A stretch of 62,252 bases of DNA from Allosphingosinicella sp. (GTDB lineage: Bacteria > Pseudomonadota > Alphaproteobacteria > Sphingomonadales > Sphingomonadaceae), in NCBI GenBank assembly GCA_030447665.1, contig JAUJOJ010000016.1, forward strand, positions 1 to 62,252, given 5' to 3'. Below the pieces are notes generated by a model, which searched no databases, was not told where the DNA came from, and worked only from the letters and a program-made list of their open reading frames with translations. The translations under genes and the position numbers were made by a program. Below are positions 17,959 to 28,939 of this stretch, piece by piece. Each line of letters begins with the position of its first letter. The first letter of the stretch is position 1.

Positions 17959-19217
17959 AGCGCCTCTTGATCGCGCTCCTGGCGACCGCGGTCGCGACGC
18001 CGGCCCTCGCTCAGCACCACGGGCACCATATGCCGGGGCATTCCATGCCGATGCCAAAGGCGAAGCCGACGCCGAAGCCGAAGCCGAAGCCGCCCGCCGC
18101 GGCGCCGAAGCCGGCAGCGAAGAAGCCCGCTGCAAAAGCCAAGGCGGCAGCGCGTCCCGCGGCGAAGGCCAAGCCGAAGGCTGCCGCAAAGAAAGCTCCG
18201 GCCAAGCCGGTGAGGAAGCCGGCTGCGAAGGCGGCTCCGAAGCCCGCCGCTCCGGCCAGGGACCCGCATGCCGGACACGACATGGCGACGCCCTCCCGGC
18301 CGACGGCCGATCCCCACGCCGGCCACACCATGCCGCAAGGCACCGCCTCTTCGGCGCAGGAAGCGCAGCAGGCGGATCCGCATGCGGGGCACGATATGGG
18401 TGCCGCGCCCGCCCCGCAGGCGGACCCCCATGCCGGCCATCAGATGCCGATGGCGGATGCCCCCGCACCGCCGGTGGCGCCCCCGCCCGCCGGCGCCTTC
18501 AGCGGGCCCGAGCATGCGGCGGATACCGTCTTCGGATCCGGGCAAATGGCTCCTGCGCGCGAGGAGATGCGCAACGAGCATGGCGGAATGACCACCTACA
18601 AGCTCCTCGTCGACCAGCTCGAGGTGGGGATCCGAAACGGGCGCGACGGCTATCGCTGGGATGCTCAAGGATGGATCGGCGGCGACATCGACAAGCTGTG
18701 GCTGAAGACGGAGGGCGAAGGCGCCTTCGGGGAGGCGGTGGAAGAGGCCGAGGTCCAGGCGCTGTGGAGCCACGCCATCGATCCCTGGTTCGATCTGCAG
18801 GCCGGCATCCGCCACGATCTTCGCCCCGATCCGGAACGCACGCATTTCGTGCTCGGTGTGCAGGGCCTCGCTCCCTATTGGTTCGAGGTGGATGCTGCGG
18901 CCTTCCTCTCGACCAAGGGCGACGTCACCGCGCGGGTCGAAGCGGAATATGATCTCAGGCTCACGCAGAAGCTGATCCTGCAGCCGCGGATCGAGTTCGA
19001 CCTTGCCGCCCAGGACGTGCCGGAACTCGGCATCGGCTCGGGCCTTTCCGCGGGCGAACTCGGCGCGCGGCTGCGCTACGAAATTCGGCCGGAATTCGCG
19101 CCCTATGTCGGCATCGAATATGAGCGGGCGTTCGGCGGCACAGCGGACTCTCGCCGCGCGAGCGGCGAGAAAGCAGGTGGCTGGAATCTTCTCTTGGGAA
19201 TTAGGACATGGTTCTGA
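17955..19217 (+). CDS. copB: Copper-resistance outer-membrane protein CopB (PcoB)
   Basis: The 420-residue protein has a signal peptide (MKRLLIALLATAVATPALAQ). An unusually long low-complexity segment of about 80 residues rich in Lys, Pro and Ala follows, then four DPHAGH(D/T/Q)M-type repeats that should bind copper. The last 240 residues are the CopB barrel domain (TTYKLLVDQLEVG, RYEIRPEFAPYVGIEYERAFG, ending in F). The start overlaps the oxidase stop (ATGA), so the two are co-translated. Together with the oxidase it forms the classic periplasm and outer-membrane copper defence. Confidence 0.9.
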   Translation: MKRLLIALLATAVATPALAQHHGHHMPGHSMPMPKAKPTPKPKPKPPAAAPKPAAKKPAAKAKAAARPAAKAKPKAAAKKAPAKPVRKPAAKAAPKPAAPARDPHAGHDMATPSRPTADPHAGHTMPQGTASSAQEAQQADPHAGHDMGAAPAPQADPHAGHQMPMADAPAPPVAPPPAGAFSGPEHAADTVFGSGQMAPAREEMRNEHGGMTTYKLLVDQLEVGIRNGRDGYRWDAQGWIGGDIDKLWLKTEGEGAFGEAVEEAEVQALWSHAIDPWFDLQAGIRHDLRPDPERTHFVLGVQGLAPYWFEVDAAAFLSTKGDVTARVEAEYDLRLTQKLILQPRIEFDLAAQDVPELGIGSGLSAGELGARLRYEIRPEFAPYVGIEYERAFGGTADSRRASGEKAGGWNLLLGIRTWF

Positions 19218-19864
19218 TCCGCTTCCTGCTCCTGTTGCTGCTCGCAGCCAGCGCCTTTGCTCCCGCGGCGGCCCACAAGGACCACCAGAAGAAGATGGCC
19301 GAGGCGGCGGCAGCAGCAAAAGCCGAGGAAGAAGCCGCTCGACCACCCGCTGATGCAGCCGTGGCCCATCCCATGTCGCCCGCCGTGCATGAAGCGATCA
19401 AGGAGGATGTTGCCAAGCTGGAAGCGGAAGCCGCCCTTCCCGTCCATCAGCGGCTTCTGGACTGGCTGGGCCGGACACACCCCTTCGCGGTGCATTTCCC
19501 GCTGGCCTTGTTCCCGGTCAGCTGGCTGGCGCTTATTCTGGCAAGGCGGCGCGGCGGCGCAACCGACGTGATCAGGGCCTTGATCATCGTTGCTGGTGCA
19601 TCGGCCGCCGGCGCCGCTTTGCTGGGCTGGTTCAATGCCGGGCTGGTAATGGTCGACAAGGACCCGCTCCTGCTCTGGCACCGTTGGCTCGGCACCGTGA
19701 TCGCGTTGGTGGGCAGCGTCCTTGCGGTCTGGGCCTGGCGCCGTCCGTCAGCCGCTAATGGCCGCGCGATGGTCCTGCTTCTCGGCACCCTGAGCCTTGC
19801 CTTGTTGGTCCAGGGCTGGTTCGGCGGCGCGCTCATTCACGGCATCGATCACCTGAACTGGTAA
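19208..19864 (+). CDS. DUF2231-type membrane protein of the copper operon
   Basis: The 218-residue protein has a signal or first membrane helix (IRFLLLLLLAASAFAP), an Ala/Glu/Lys-rich periplasmic stretch to about residue 75, and then four membrane helices containing THPFAVHFPLALFPVSWLAL and WHRWLGTVIALVGSVLAVWAW. That His-containing core is typical of DUF2231, often found near metal or redox genes. The start overlaps copB by 10 nt. Its function is not established; co-expression with copB suggests a copper-related membrane role. Confidence 0.75.
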   Translation: MVLIRFLLLLLLAASAFAPAAAHKDHQKKMAEAAAAAKAEEEAARPPADAAVAHPMSPAVHEAIKEDVAKLEAEAALPVHQRLLDWLGRTHPFAVHFPLALFPVSWLALILARRRGGATDVIRALIIVAGASAAGAALLGWFNAGLVMVDKDPLLLWHRWLGTVIALVGSVLAVWAWRRPSAANGRAMVLLLGTLSLALLVQGWFGGALIHGIDHLNW

Positions 19865-20760
19865 TGTGCCCGCCGCTGATGGACGATCCCAGCCGGCCAT
19901 AGCGTCCACCAGATGATCGGCGAACGCCTTGACCCGAGGAGTCATGTCTTTCCTCGACGGGAACACCACGTAGAGCGCCGAAGGGTCTCCGCACCAGGCG
20001 TCCAGCACGCGTTCCAGGCGGCCGGCGGCGACTTCATGACGAACGAGAATGTCCGGGATCGCGGCCACGCCGATCCCGCGACGACGAGCCGCCGGAGGAA
20101 GGCGAAATTGTCGGTCGCGATCCGCGGCTCATGTCCCTGCAGGAGCTCAGCGCCCCGAAGCACCCTGCTCTGCGAGGGCGAGACGAACACGAGGAGATCG
20201 TGCCGCCCCAGCTCTGCGAGGCTTCCGGGCCTGCCGCATCGCTCGATATAATCCGGGCTGGCATAAAGGCCGAAACCGATCTCGCCGACCTTGCGGACGA
20301 TGAGTCCGGCGCCGCCCGGATCGCCGCCGCGCAGCGCAAGGTCGACATTTTCAGCGACCAGATCGAGCGGCCGGTTGGTCAGCATGATCTCGAAGCGGAC
20401 GCATGGATGCTTCTGGAGAAAGGAAGCGAGCGCCGAGGTGATCGCGTCGCGCGGAAATTCGAGCGGCGCGGTGAAGCAGATCTTTCCGGAAAGAACGCCC
20501 TTCTCCGAAGTGCTTGCCGCTTCGGCATTGACCAGGCTGTCGATCGCGCCGGCTACGGCTTCGAAATAAGCGTTCCCCTCGTCCGTCAGCGCCAGTTGCC
20601 GGGTGGACCGCTTGAAGAGCTGCGCGCCCAACCGTTGCTCCAGCGACTGGACCCTTGCGCTGACCGTGGACTTGGGCAGCCCAAGCCGTCGAGCAGCCGC
20701 GGCAAATCCTCCTGCTCGCGCCACTTCGACGAACACCCGCGTCTGGTTGAGGTCCATCAT
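19748..20760 (-). CDS. LysR-family transcriptional regulator, one frame break
   Basis: The start is MMDLNQTRVFVEVARAGGF at 20760 (or 20757). The winged helix reads AAARRLGLPKSTVSARVQSL and the effector domain begins SGKICFTAPLEF. The frame breaks near 20065, after LRRLVVAG. In the next frame the end continues as AAIPDILVRHEVAAGRLERV and SALYVVFPSRKDMTPRVKAF, standard LysR C-terminal sequence. Read this way the gene runs antisense through the last 117 bp of the DUF2231 gene, so the true stop may be earlier. No target is evident. Confidence 0.75.
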
Positions 20761-20908
20761 CGTCCAATCAGCTGAACATGCCGTCCTGTTCGTGCAGAAT
20801 ACCGAGCCGATGGCGGCTGCGCTAGACGAGCGTGATGCCTGCCGATCGAAACGGCGGCGGTGGGCGGGCTCGTGCTTGCTCAACTGCGCTCTGTCTTAAC
20901 GAAGAGAC

Positions 20909-22390
20909 TCAAGCGATTGCATCGCTTCGGCGTGAGCGCCTGGAGAGCCGATATTCCTGGAGCAGGCGTGCGGCCAGCGCGTCGGCCGCTTCATCGTCCA
21001 GATCGCGGACTGCGGGAGCGCTGAAAAGCGAAGCCCCCGCCGTATCCACCTCCACCGTGGCAAGGCCGAACCTGCGCTGCAGCAGGGACCGCTTCTGACA
21101 CTGATCGTCTGCATTCTGTCGAACGGAACGATCCAGAGCCGCGGGCGGAAGACGCCCTCACGAATGTAGATGGCGCGATCGGCCAGGGCGTAGAGATGCC
21201 GCCGCCACTGCAGCACGATTGCCCCGGCGATCCCGAGGAGCGGGACGAGCGAGAGCAGCGCCAGGGGCCAGAAGATCGAAGCGACCGCCGCGGCCAGGAG
21301 GAGCGGGACCAGATTGGATAGATAGCGCCTGACGATCGTCATCCGCGAGACCCGCACATAAGCCTCGCGGGGCGGCAGATCGCGGATTCCTGTTTCCGCC
21401 GAGGATCGGCAGGATCTCCTCCATGCGGGCGAAGGGCGCCGCATCCTGATGGCCGCTTTGCTGCGCGTCCGCGTTCAGCGTCTGGAGATCGAGCGAGTAC
21501 CAGCCGAGCCGCTGTCGGATCCAACCCGTCTCCACCAGGGCGAGTTGCACCCGGTTCATGGGAATGAGCACTTCAGACAGGGTGAAGAGGCCGCGCTGGC
21601 GGCGGAGGCCGCCGGGGCTGCGGAAGAGGCGAAAGCGGTAATCGCGAGCGATCGTCCGAATGAGCCCGGTGATCACTCCCAGCACAACCAGGAGCAGGAG
21701 GGCCGCTATCGTGAAATAAAGGCCGAGCTTGGCGGCCTGCTCACGGCTTGGCACCGCCCAGTTTTTGGCATCCTCGAGGTACCTGTCGATCAGCGGATCG
21801 AAATATTGGAACGCACCGCCGAGGACCGCGAGATAGAGGAGCGAGAAATTGAACAGGCCGGCGAGCAGCAGCCGCGGCATCTCCATTCGGAAGAGCTCGG
21901 GCTCCGCCGGCGGAGCTTCGCCTTCCGCCTCCGCGCCTTCACGGCCGCCTTGATGGCGGATCACCTCGCGCAGGCGGTGCGCCTCGGCAAGGGAAACGGC
22001 ATCGAGGCTGCCTTCGTCCTTGGCGGCGCCCCCGGTCTCGATCCTGACCTTGGCAAGGCCGAACAAGCGCGCCAGCAGCCGCTGCTCGATGTCGATATCC
22101 TGGATCCGATCGAACGGGATCACCCGCCGCTGCCGGTGGAGGACACCGCTCTCGATTACGAACTCGCGTTCGCCCATGCCGTAGCGGAAGCGAAGCCAGT
22201 TCAGCAGGGTAGCAAGCAACGCGATTGCAGCGCCCGCCAGGGCGATGAGGAGGATGCGCCATATGCCCGCATCGGAGGCGAGAGCGATAAGGGCGGGAGC
22301 GCCCACCACATATTCCGGCACTTGGCGGACGAAACGGATGAGCAGCGTCCCGGGATGCAGCCGCCGGTCCGCGATCGTCTCGCCCGTCAC
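20909..22390 (-). CDS. Tandem bacterial PH-domain membrane protein (YdbT-like), two frame breaks
   Basis: A GTG at 22390 overlaps the stop of the preceding gene. The protein opens LHPGTLLIRFVRQVPEYVVG, then a membrane pair and FVIESGVLHRQRRVIPFDRIQ, the bPH2 signature. Further membrane pairs each lead into a PH-like repeat (FRSPGGLRRQRGLFTLSEVLI and AIYIREGVFRPRLWIVPFDR). Frame breaks lie near 21395 and 21100; the last frame gives RRFGLATVEVDTAG and ends at 20909. With the neighbouring PH protein it resembles the YdbS/YdbT pair. Role unknown; membrane-associated. Confidence 0.75.
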
Positions 22391-22855
22391 ACCAGATCCT
22401 GCCGGATCCGGCTGCGGATCACGTCGCGGATTCGCCCCGCCTCCCCCGTGTCCAGCCCCGGCAGGCCGACCGCGCTGCTCCTGGTGCCGGCCGTGTGCAG
22501 GATCAATCTGGCCACCCCGAATTGCCGTTCGATCGGCCCCTGCGCCACGTCGATATGCTGCACCCGGCCAAACGGCACGATTGTGCGGACGCGAGTCCAG
22601 AGCCCGTGCTGAATGTGGAGCTCGTCCTTCTTCGACCCTGTAGCCCCAGCTTCTATAGCGGCGGCCCGGCGACCACAGCGCCCACAGGATCAGCAAAAAA
22701 GCCGCGGAGCTGCTGATCACGCCGAACGGCACCGGCGCCTCGCGCAGCGGCCCCAGGTCCGCGGCGAGAAGGGCCGCGATCAGCACCAGTGCGAGGAGGA
22801 AGGCGCGGACCCGAAGCACCGAGAGCTGGCCTCGATGGAGCGGCAGCATGGTCAC
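22387..22855 (-). CDS. Bacterial PH-domain membrane protein (YdbS-like), one frame break
   Basis: The gene begins with GTG at 22855 inside the stop of the gene before it; an ATG at 22849 is the alternative. Two membrane helices (VRAFLLALVLIAALLAADLG and FGVISSSAAFLLILWALW) precede the bPH2 core RTIVPFGRVQHIDVAQGPIE and FGVARLILHTAGTRSSAVG, ending IRQDLV. The frame breaks near 22630 in a GAAGAAGG context. It is part of a three-gene minus-strand run with overlapping starts and stops. Confidence 0.75.
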
Positions 22856-23548
22856 TGGAATATGCTTTCGAGTCCGCTCACGCCCCGCCCCTCCTTCACG
22901 TTCCGCGCCTCCACGTAAAGCGAAGCGAGGATGGTGGCGAGAAGGATCGCTGAAAATCCGGCGGAGAAAGCCGCCGCCAAGGCAGCCGCGACGCGGCCGT
23001 CGCCGGCAAGCGAGGCGATGAACTCCGCGAGCAGCGAGACGCCGATCTGGATCGCGAACATAATCGCCAGCAAGGCGAAGATGCGCCAGCGCGCCCCGCG
23101 GTCAGCTCGGCGCTGCGGCCGAAGCTGCCGAAGACGCCGGTCTGCTCCTGGACGATCACCGGCACGATCAGGATCCACATGGTGAAAAGGATCAGGCCCG
23201 GCACGAGGAAGAAGACGAGGCCGACCGCGATTGCCAGGTAGGACAGGATGGTCGCCGCAAGGATCGGCAATATCCGCCGCAGACCGAGCAATAGGCTCGG
23301 CCCGAGTCCGGCCGGCTGGCCGCTGAGACTTCTCACCGTCACGGCGATTGCTGCCGCCTGAAGCAGATAGCCGATCAGCGTTCCTGGAAGGCCAGTGATC
23401 CAATAACCGGCCTCGCCATAATAAGTCTCGCCACTCAGCGGATCGTAGTTCGCATATTCGACCAGGAACGCGGGAATGCCCGGAGCAGCAGCGCCATCAG
23501 CACGAATGGGCGCGCGTTCTTCCTAATCTCCCCGAAGGCGCTCGGCAT
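22852..23548 (-). CDS. Polytopic membrane protein (GDPD membrane-domain/YciC-like), two frame breaks
   Basis: The ATG at 23548 opens MPSAFGEIRKNARPFVLMAL. After a frame break near 23500 the reading continues as PGIPAFLVEYANYDPLSGET and ITGLPGTLIGYLLQAAAIAV, then LRRILPILAATILSYLAIAV and LVFFLVPGLILFTMWILIVP. A second break near 23105 leads to IFALLAIMFAIQIGVSLLAE and the end at 22852. Six or so helices and the LVPGL-x-LW pattern fit the glycerophosphodiesterase membrane-domain family. It is translationally coupled to the YdbS-like gene. Confidence 0.65.
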
Positions 23549-23561
23549 GACCCTTCCGACA

Positions 23562-23759
23562 TCAATCGCCGCTTCTCGGAGCCCGGAGCGCCAGAGCGAT
23601 GCTGATCAGGATCCCGCCAATGGCGAGCACGGCGGCAATAAGAGCAACCAATCGATACCACCTCTGCGGCCCATTGGCGCCGCTCCCTGACGTTCCTGAT
23701 CCCGGCTGCCGTGTCCACGGCTGAATCCCTTTGGTTTGAAACGAGTTGGACTTGCTTCT
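23562..23759 (-). CDS. Possible small membrane protein, start unresolved
   Basis: An open frame on the minus strand encodes GPQRWYRLVALIAAVLAIGG, a plain single membrane helix, and ends 13 bp before the ATG of the YciC-like gene. No acceptable start codon lies in the same frame; a TTG-initiated start in a neighbouring frame near 23760 suggests a further base slip. Size and position suggest an operon leader gene. I do not recognise it. Confidence 0.3.
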   Translation of the reverse strand, partial: RSKSNSFQTKGIQPWTRQPGSGTSGSGANGPQRWYRLVALIAAVLAIGGILISIALALRAPRSGD

Positions 23760-23826
23760 TCAACCGCTCGTTGCGTAGGGTTCAGACCTGTACATTGGCA
23801 GCGCAATCGCGCTGCAGGGGGATGAT

Positions 23827-24464
23827 GTGCCGCAGCAGAATGCCGCCGGAGCGGCCTCCACGGAGAGCGCCGCCTCCTTCGCGGAGGCGCATCGACGGCT
23901 GCTTGCGGACAGCTCGATCCAGTTCCAGCTCGCGCCGTACAAGCAGCCCGAACCCCGGGATGGCTGCGCTGGCTCGGCGATTTCCTGGAAGCGATCTTTC
24001 CGGTGCTGAGAATCCTCTTCTGGGTCGGCGTCGCCGCGCTCGCGCTCTACATCCTCTATGTCGTTGCCCGCCGCCTGTCCGGCTCCCAATGGCCTTGGGC
24101 GAAAAAGCCGCCGGGGGAGGATCCGGAGGAAAGCTGGCGCCCCGCAGACGCCCCTGCCCGGGCGCTGCTCCAGGAGGCGGATGCGCTGGCCGCCGAAGGG
24201 CGCTTTTCGGAGGCCGCGCACCTCCTGCTCTTTCGCAGCATCGAGGATATCGAATCTCGCCGCCCGAAGCTCGTCCGGCCCGCGCTTACCAGCCGCGACA
24301 TTGCCGGCGCGCCGGAGCTTCCCAGCGCGCCGAAGCGCGCTTTTTCCACGATCGTTATGCTGGTCGAGCGGAGCCTGTTCGGCGGGCGCATGCTCGGCGA
24401 GCAGGACTGGCGCGAGTGCCGCACCGCCTACGAGACCTTCGCCTTTGCAGGGGCCTGGCGCTGA
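23827..24464 (+). CDS. DUF4129 domain membrane protein, one frame break
   Basis: A GTG at 23827 opens AAGAASTESAASFAEAHRRL. Near 23955 the frame slips and the reading continues as WLRWLGDFLEAIFPVLRILF, then the helix VGVAALALYILYVVARRLSG. The DUF4129 domain follows (ALLQEADALAAEGRFSEAAH, RECRTAYETFAFAG). DUF4129 resembles a transglutaminase C-terminal domain and usually sits with MoxR and DUF58 genes, as here. The stop overlaps the next ATG (TGATG). Confidence 0.75.
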
Positions 24465-25692
24465 TGGAGACGGCCGAGGCGCCCAAACAGCTGTTCAACC
24501 TGCGTCTCGTCGTAGCCGCGATCGCGGCCGGCGTTACGGCTTTCGCGGCCTTCATGGTCCTTGCGGCCTATTCCAGCGGCCTCCGGCCTGGGCGCGTCGG
24601 CAAGGTGTATGCGCCGTCAGTTGCCGCGGTCGGTTTCAAGGGCCTGCTCGACCTCGTCGGCTATAGCGGCGGCACTGCGCATCTCGTTCGCTCCGAAGAC
24701 GAGCTTGGGACCGAGGACCTCCTCGTTCTCGCGCATCGACCAAAGGGCGGACGAAAAAGCCCTTGCCGCCTTGATGCGGTCCGAGCGGCCAAGCCGACTC
24801 TGCTGATCCTGCCAAAATGGTACACGGTGCCGGACGATATGAGGAGCGGCTGGGTTTATGCCGTCGGCCTTCGCCGCCCGCTTACGTTGCTGCATCGATC
24901 GGCGCGGTTCAGCCCGTGCGGATCGAGCAGAACCGAAGAAGCGGCGGCACTGCTGCCGGAACAGGATGGCTCGACGGGATCCGCCTCCCGGTGCCGAAGC
25001 ACGCCCAGCTACTCTCCGGCGAACAGGTGGCGCCGCTCATCATCGCGCCCGGAGGAAAGCCCTGCTGGCCCAGATCGGCCAAGGGCCGCATTATGTCCTC
25101 GCCGAGCCCGACCTCATGAACAATCATGGGCTCAAGGATCCGCGAACCGCCCGCGCGGCGCTGCAGATCCTGGCTGCGCTCAACTCGACCGGTGCCGAGA
25201 CGGTGAGCTTCGACTTCACCTTGCACGCTTTCGGCGAAGCGCTTGAGCGGCCCTTTTGGACGAGAAGCCCAACGCTTTGAGGCTGCTCTTCGAGCCGCCC
25301 TTCCTGGCGCTCACCCTCGCCTTGTTCGTTGCGGCGCTGCTCGCCGGCGTCCACGGCGCCTTCCGCTTCGGCCCGGAGCGGCGCGAAGAACGGGCGATCG
25401 CGTTCGGCAAGTCCGCGCTCGTCGAGAACAGCGCCGGCCTCTTCAGCCTCGTACGCCGCGAGCACCGCGCCGGCGGCGCTTACGCAGACCTTGTCGCCGA
25501 GGAAGCGGCCCGAGCCTCCGGCGCGCCGCCGAACTCCAGAGGCTTGGAGCTCGAAGCCTATCTCGACCGGCTCTCCGCACCCGATGCACCGCGCTATAGC
25601 GAGCTTGCCGCCCGCGCCCGCGCGGCTTCCGACCGCGACGAGCTCGTCGGCGCCGCGCGCGCTTTATTCTCTTGGAAGAAGGAACTCGTCCA

Positions 25693-25696
<4 letters not shown>
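24464..25696 (+). CDS. DUF4350 domain membrane protein, several frame breaks
   Basis: The start at 24464 overlaps the DUF4129 stop. [20 protein letters not shown] and [20 protein letters not shown] open the gene. Successive frames give [65 protein letters not shown], then [20 protein letters not shown] and the conserved C-terminus ending SWKKELVQ. The order and motifs are those of a single DUF4350 protein of about 400 residues; at least three single-base slips (about 24750, 25040, 25250) split it. GTG of moxR overlaps its stop. Confidence 0.7.
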
Positions 25697-26646
<950 letters not shown>

Positions 26647-26650
<4 letters not shown>

Positions 26651-27957
26651 TCTACCCGAGCCGCCGCGCCGTCCTGCTCGCTGCGGGCATCGCCCCGCTG
26701 GCGCTGGTGATCGGCGTCGTCGTGCCGCAATATTGGTTCACCGGGCTTGCCCTCCTGGCATCTTTGCTCGCCCTGTGCGCCGCCGATGCATTGATCGGCC
26801 CAAGCGGCCAAGGGGTCGAGCTCTCCTGCGACGGCCCTGGCAGCGCCAGCGTCGGCGCCGAGCTCATTGTCGAGGCTCACCTCCGCTTCACCGCCGCATC
26901 ACCCCCGGCCGCCGAAGTCGCCCTCGGAACCAACGAGCTCCTGAGGCCGCTGGGCGGGGTCCGCCGAACCATCCTGCTCCACGACGGCGCCGGCTCCGCC
27001 CCCTTCCGCTTCGAAGCGCTCCGCCGCGGCCGGGGCTAGTCGATGCCGTCTGGGTCCGCTGGCGCGCGCCGTTCGGCCTTCTCTGGAAGCAGAAGAACCT
27101 CCGCCTTGATCAGCCGATCCTCATCACGCCGGACATCCGCCCGGTCCGCGAGAAAGCGGCCCAGCTCATCCACCGTGACGCCATGCACGGCATCGTCGCC
27201 CAGCTCCAGATCGGCGAAGGCGCGGAGTTCGAGGCGCTTGCCGAATACCGCGCCGGCATGGACCGCCGCAGCATCGACTGGAAGCAGTCCGCCCGCCACA
27301 ACGCACTCCTCGCCAAGGAATACCGCACCGAACGCAACAACAACATCGTCATGGCGATCGATGCCGGCCGCGTCATGTGCGAGCCGCTCGCCGGGGTCCC
27401 CGCGTCGACCGCGCCGTTTCCGCCGCCCTGCTCACCGCCTATGTTGCGCTTCGCGACGGCGACCGCGTCGGCTTCTTCGGCTTCGATTCGCACCCGCGCG
27501 TGTCGAGCAACACGGTTTCCGGCCCCCGCGCCTTTGCCACGCTCCAGCGCGTCGCGGCCGAGATCGATTATTCGACCGCCGAGACCAACTATACTTTTGC
27601 CCTGGCGACGCTGGCCACCGGCCTCCACCGCCGCTCGCTGATCGTGATCTTCACCGAATTCGCCGACACGATCAGCGCCGAGCTGATGCTCTCTGCCCTC
27701 GGTCCGCTCCTCAAGCGGCACCTCGTCCTGTTCATCGTCCTGCGCGACGAGGACCTCGAGGATTTCGCGGCCGCCGATCCGCGGGGGCCGGACGACGTGG
27801 TCCGCGCCGTCACCGCCGCTTCCTCCTCCGCCAGCGCAAGCTCGTGATCACGCGCCTGCGCCATCTCGGCGTGCATGCTCTCGAAGCGGCGCACGACGAT
27901 GTCGGGCCGGCGCTGGTCCAGGCCTATCTCGATTTCAAACGGAGGAGTCTCATATGA
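26647..27957 (+). CDS. DUF58 protein (VWA-like MoxR partner), three frame breaks
   Basis: A TTG at 26647 overlaps the moxR stop. Two N-terminal helices ([40 protein letters not shown]) anchor it. Across slips near 27037, 27397 and 27825 the reading is [20 protein letters not shown], the DUF58 motif [55 protein letters not shown] and [20 protein letters not shown]. The metal-site-like MAIDAGRVM supports a VWA fold. The stop overlaps the next gene by ATGA. Confidence 0.8.
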
Positions 27958-28939
27958 GCGCCGGCTCCCGCAGCTTCCGCCTTGCCCGCGAGCCCGAATG
28001 GCGCCGCCTCGAAGACCTCCTCACGCTCGCCGAGAAAAAGTCGGTCCGCGCCCTCGGCGACGACGATCTGATGGCGCTGCCCGTTCTTTACCGCGGCGCC
28101 CTCTCCTCGCTCTCCGTCGCCCGCGAGACCTCGCTCGACCTCGAGCTGGTCACCTATCTCGAAGGGCTCTGCGCCCGCGCCTATTTCTTCGTCTATGGCG
28201 TCCGCACCTCGCCCTGGCGCCGGCTCAACGCCTTCTTCCAGCACGATTGGCCGGCCGCGGTCAGGAGCCTGTGGCGCGAGACCATCGTCTCGGCCCTGCT
28301 GTTCGCCGCCGGGATCCTCGCTGGCTTCCTGCTCGTCGCCAACGACCCCAGCTGGTTCTCCGCCTTCATCGGGGAGGACATGTCGAGGGCCGCGACTTCT
28401 CGGCCTCGACCGAGCATCTCAGAAGCACGCTCTATGATGGCGACAAGGACGACATGCTCGGCGTGTTCGCGACCTTCCTCTTCACCCACAATTCGCAGGT
28501 GGCGATCGGCTGCTTCGCCCTCGGCTTCGCTTTCGGCGTTCCAACCAGCCTGCTCCTCATCATGAACGGCGCCGTGATGGGCGCCTTTTTCGCCCTTTTC
28601 TCCTCCCGCGGTCTCGGCGCGGAGCTTGGCGGCTGGCTGGCCATTCACGGCACCACCGAGATTTTCGCCATCGTCCTGGCGGGCGCCGCCGGACTCAGGA
28701 TCGGCTGGGCGGTGGTTTTCCCCGGCAGATCCTCGCGCCTGTCAGCAGCGACCGAGGCGGGACGCACCGCCGCCATCGTCATGGCCGGGGTCGTCCTGAT
28801 GCTGTTCGCCGCCGGTCTGCTCGAAGGCTATGGCCGTCAGCTGATCACCAGCGACACGCTGCGCTATCTGATCGCGGCCGGCATGCTGATCCTGTGGCTG
28901 GTTTATTATTATGGGCCGAGGCGCCGCGCCGATGGCTGA
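27954..28939 (+). CDS. Stage II sporulation protein M-like membrane protein, one frame break
   Basis: The gene starts at 27954, overlapping the DUF58 stop. [20 protein letters not shown] leads to a helical region and RETIVSALLFAAGILAGFLL. A slip near 28377 shifts to GVFATFLFTHNSQVAIGCFA, FALGFAFGVPTSLLLIMNGA and LAIHGTTEIFAIVLAGAAGL. The HN(S)QVA and HGTTE motifs are hallmarks of SpoIIM-family membrane proteins. It belongs to the MoxR/DUF58 cluster, where these proteins are usual; the function outside spore formers is not known. Confidence 0.8.
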
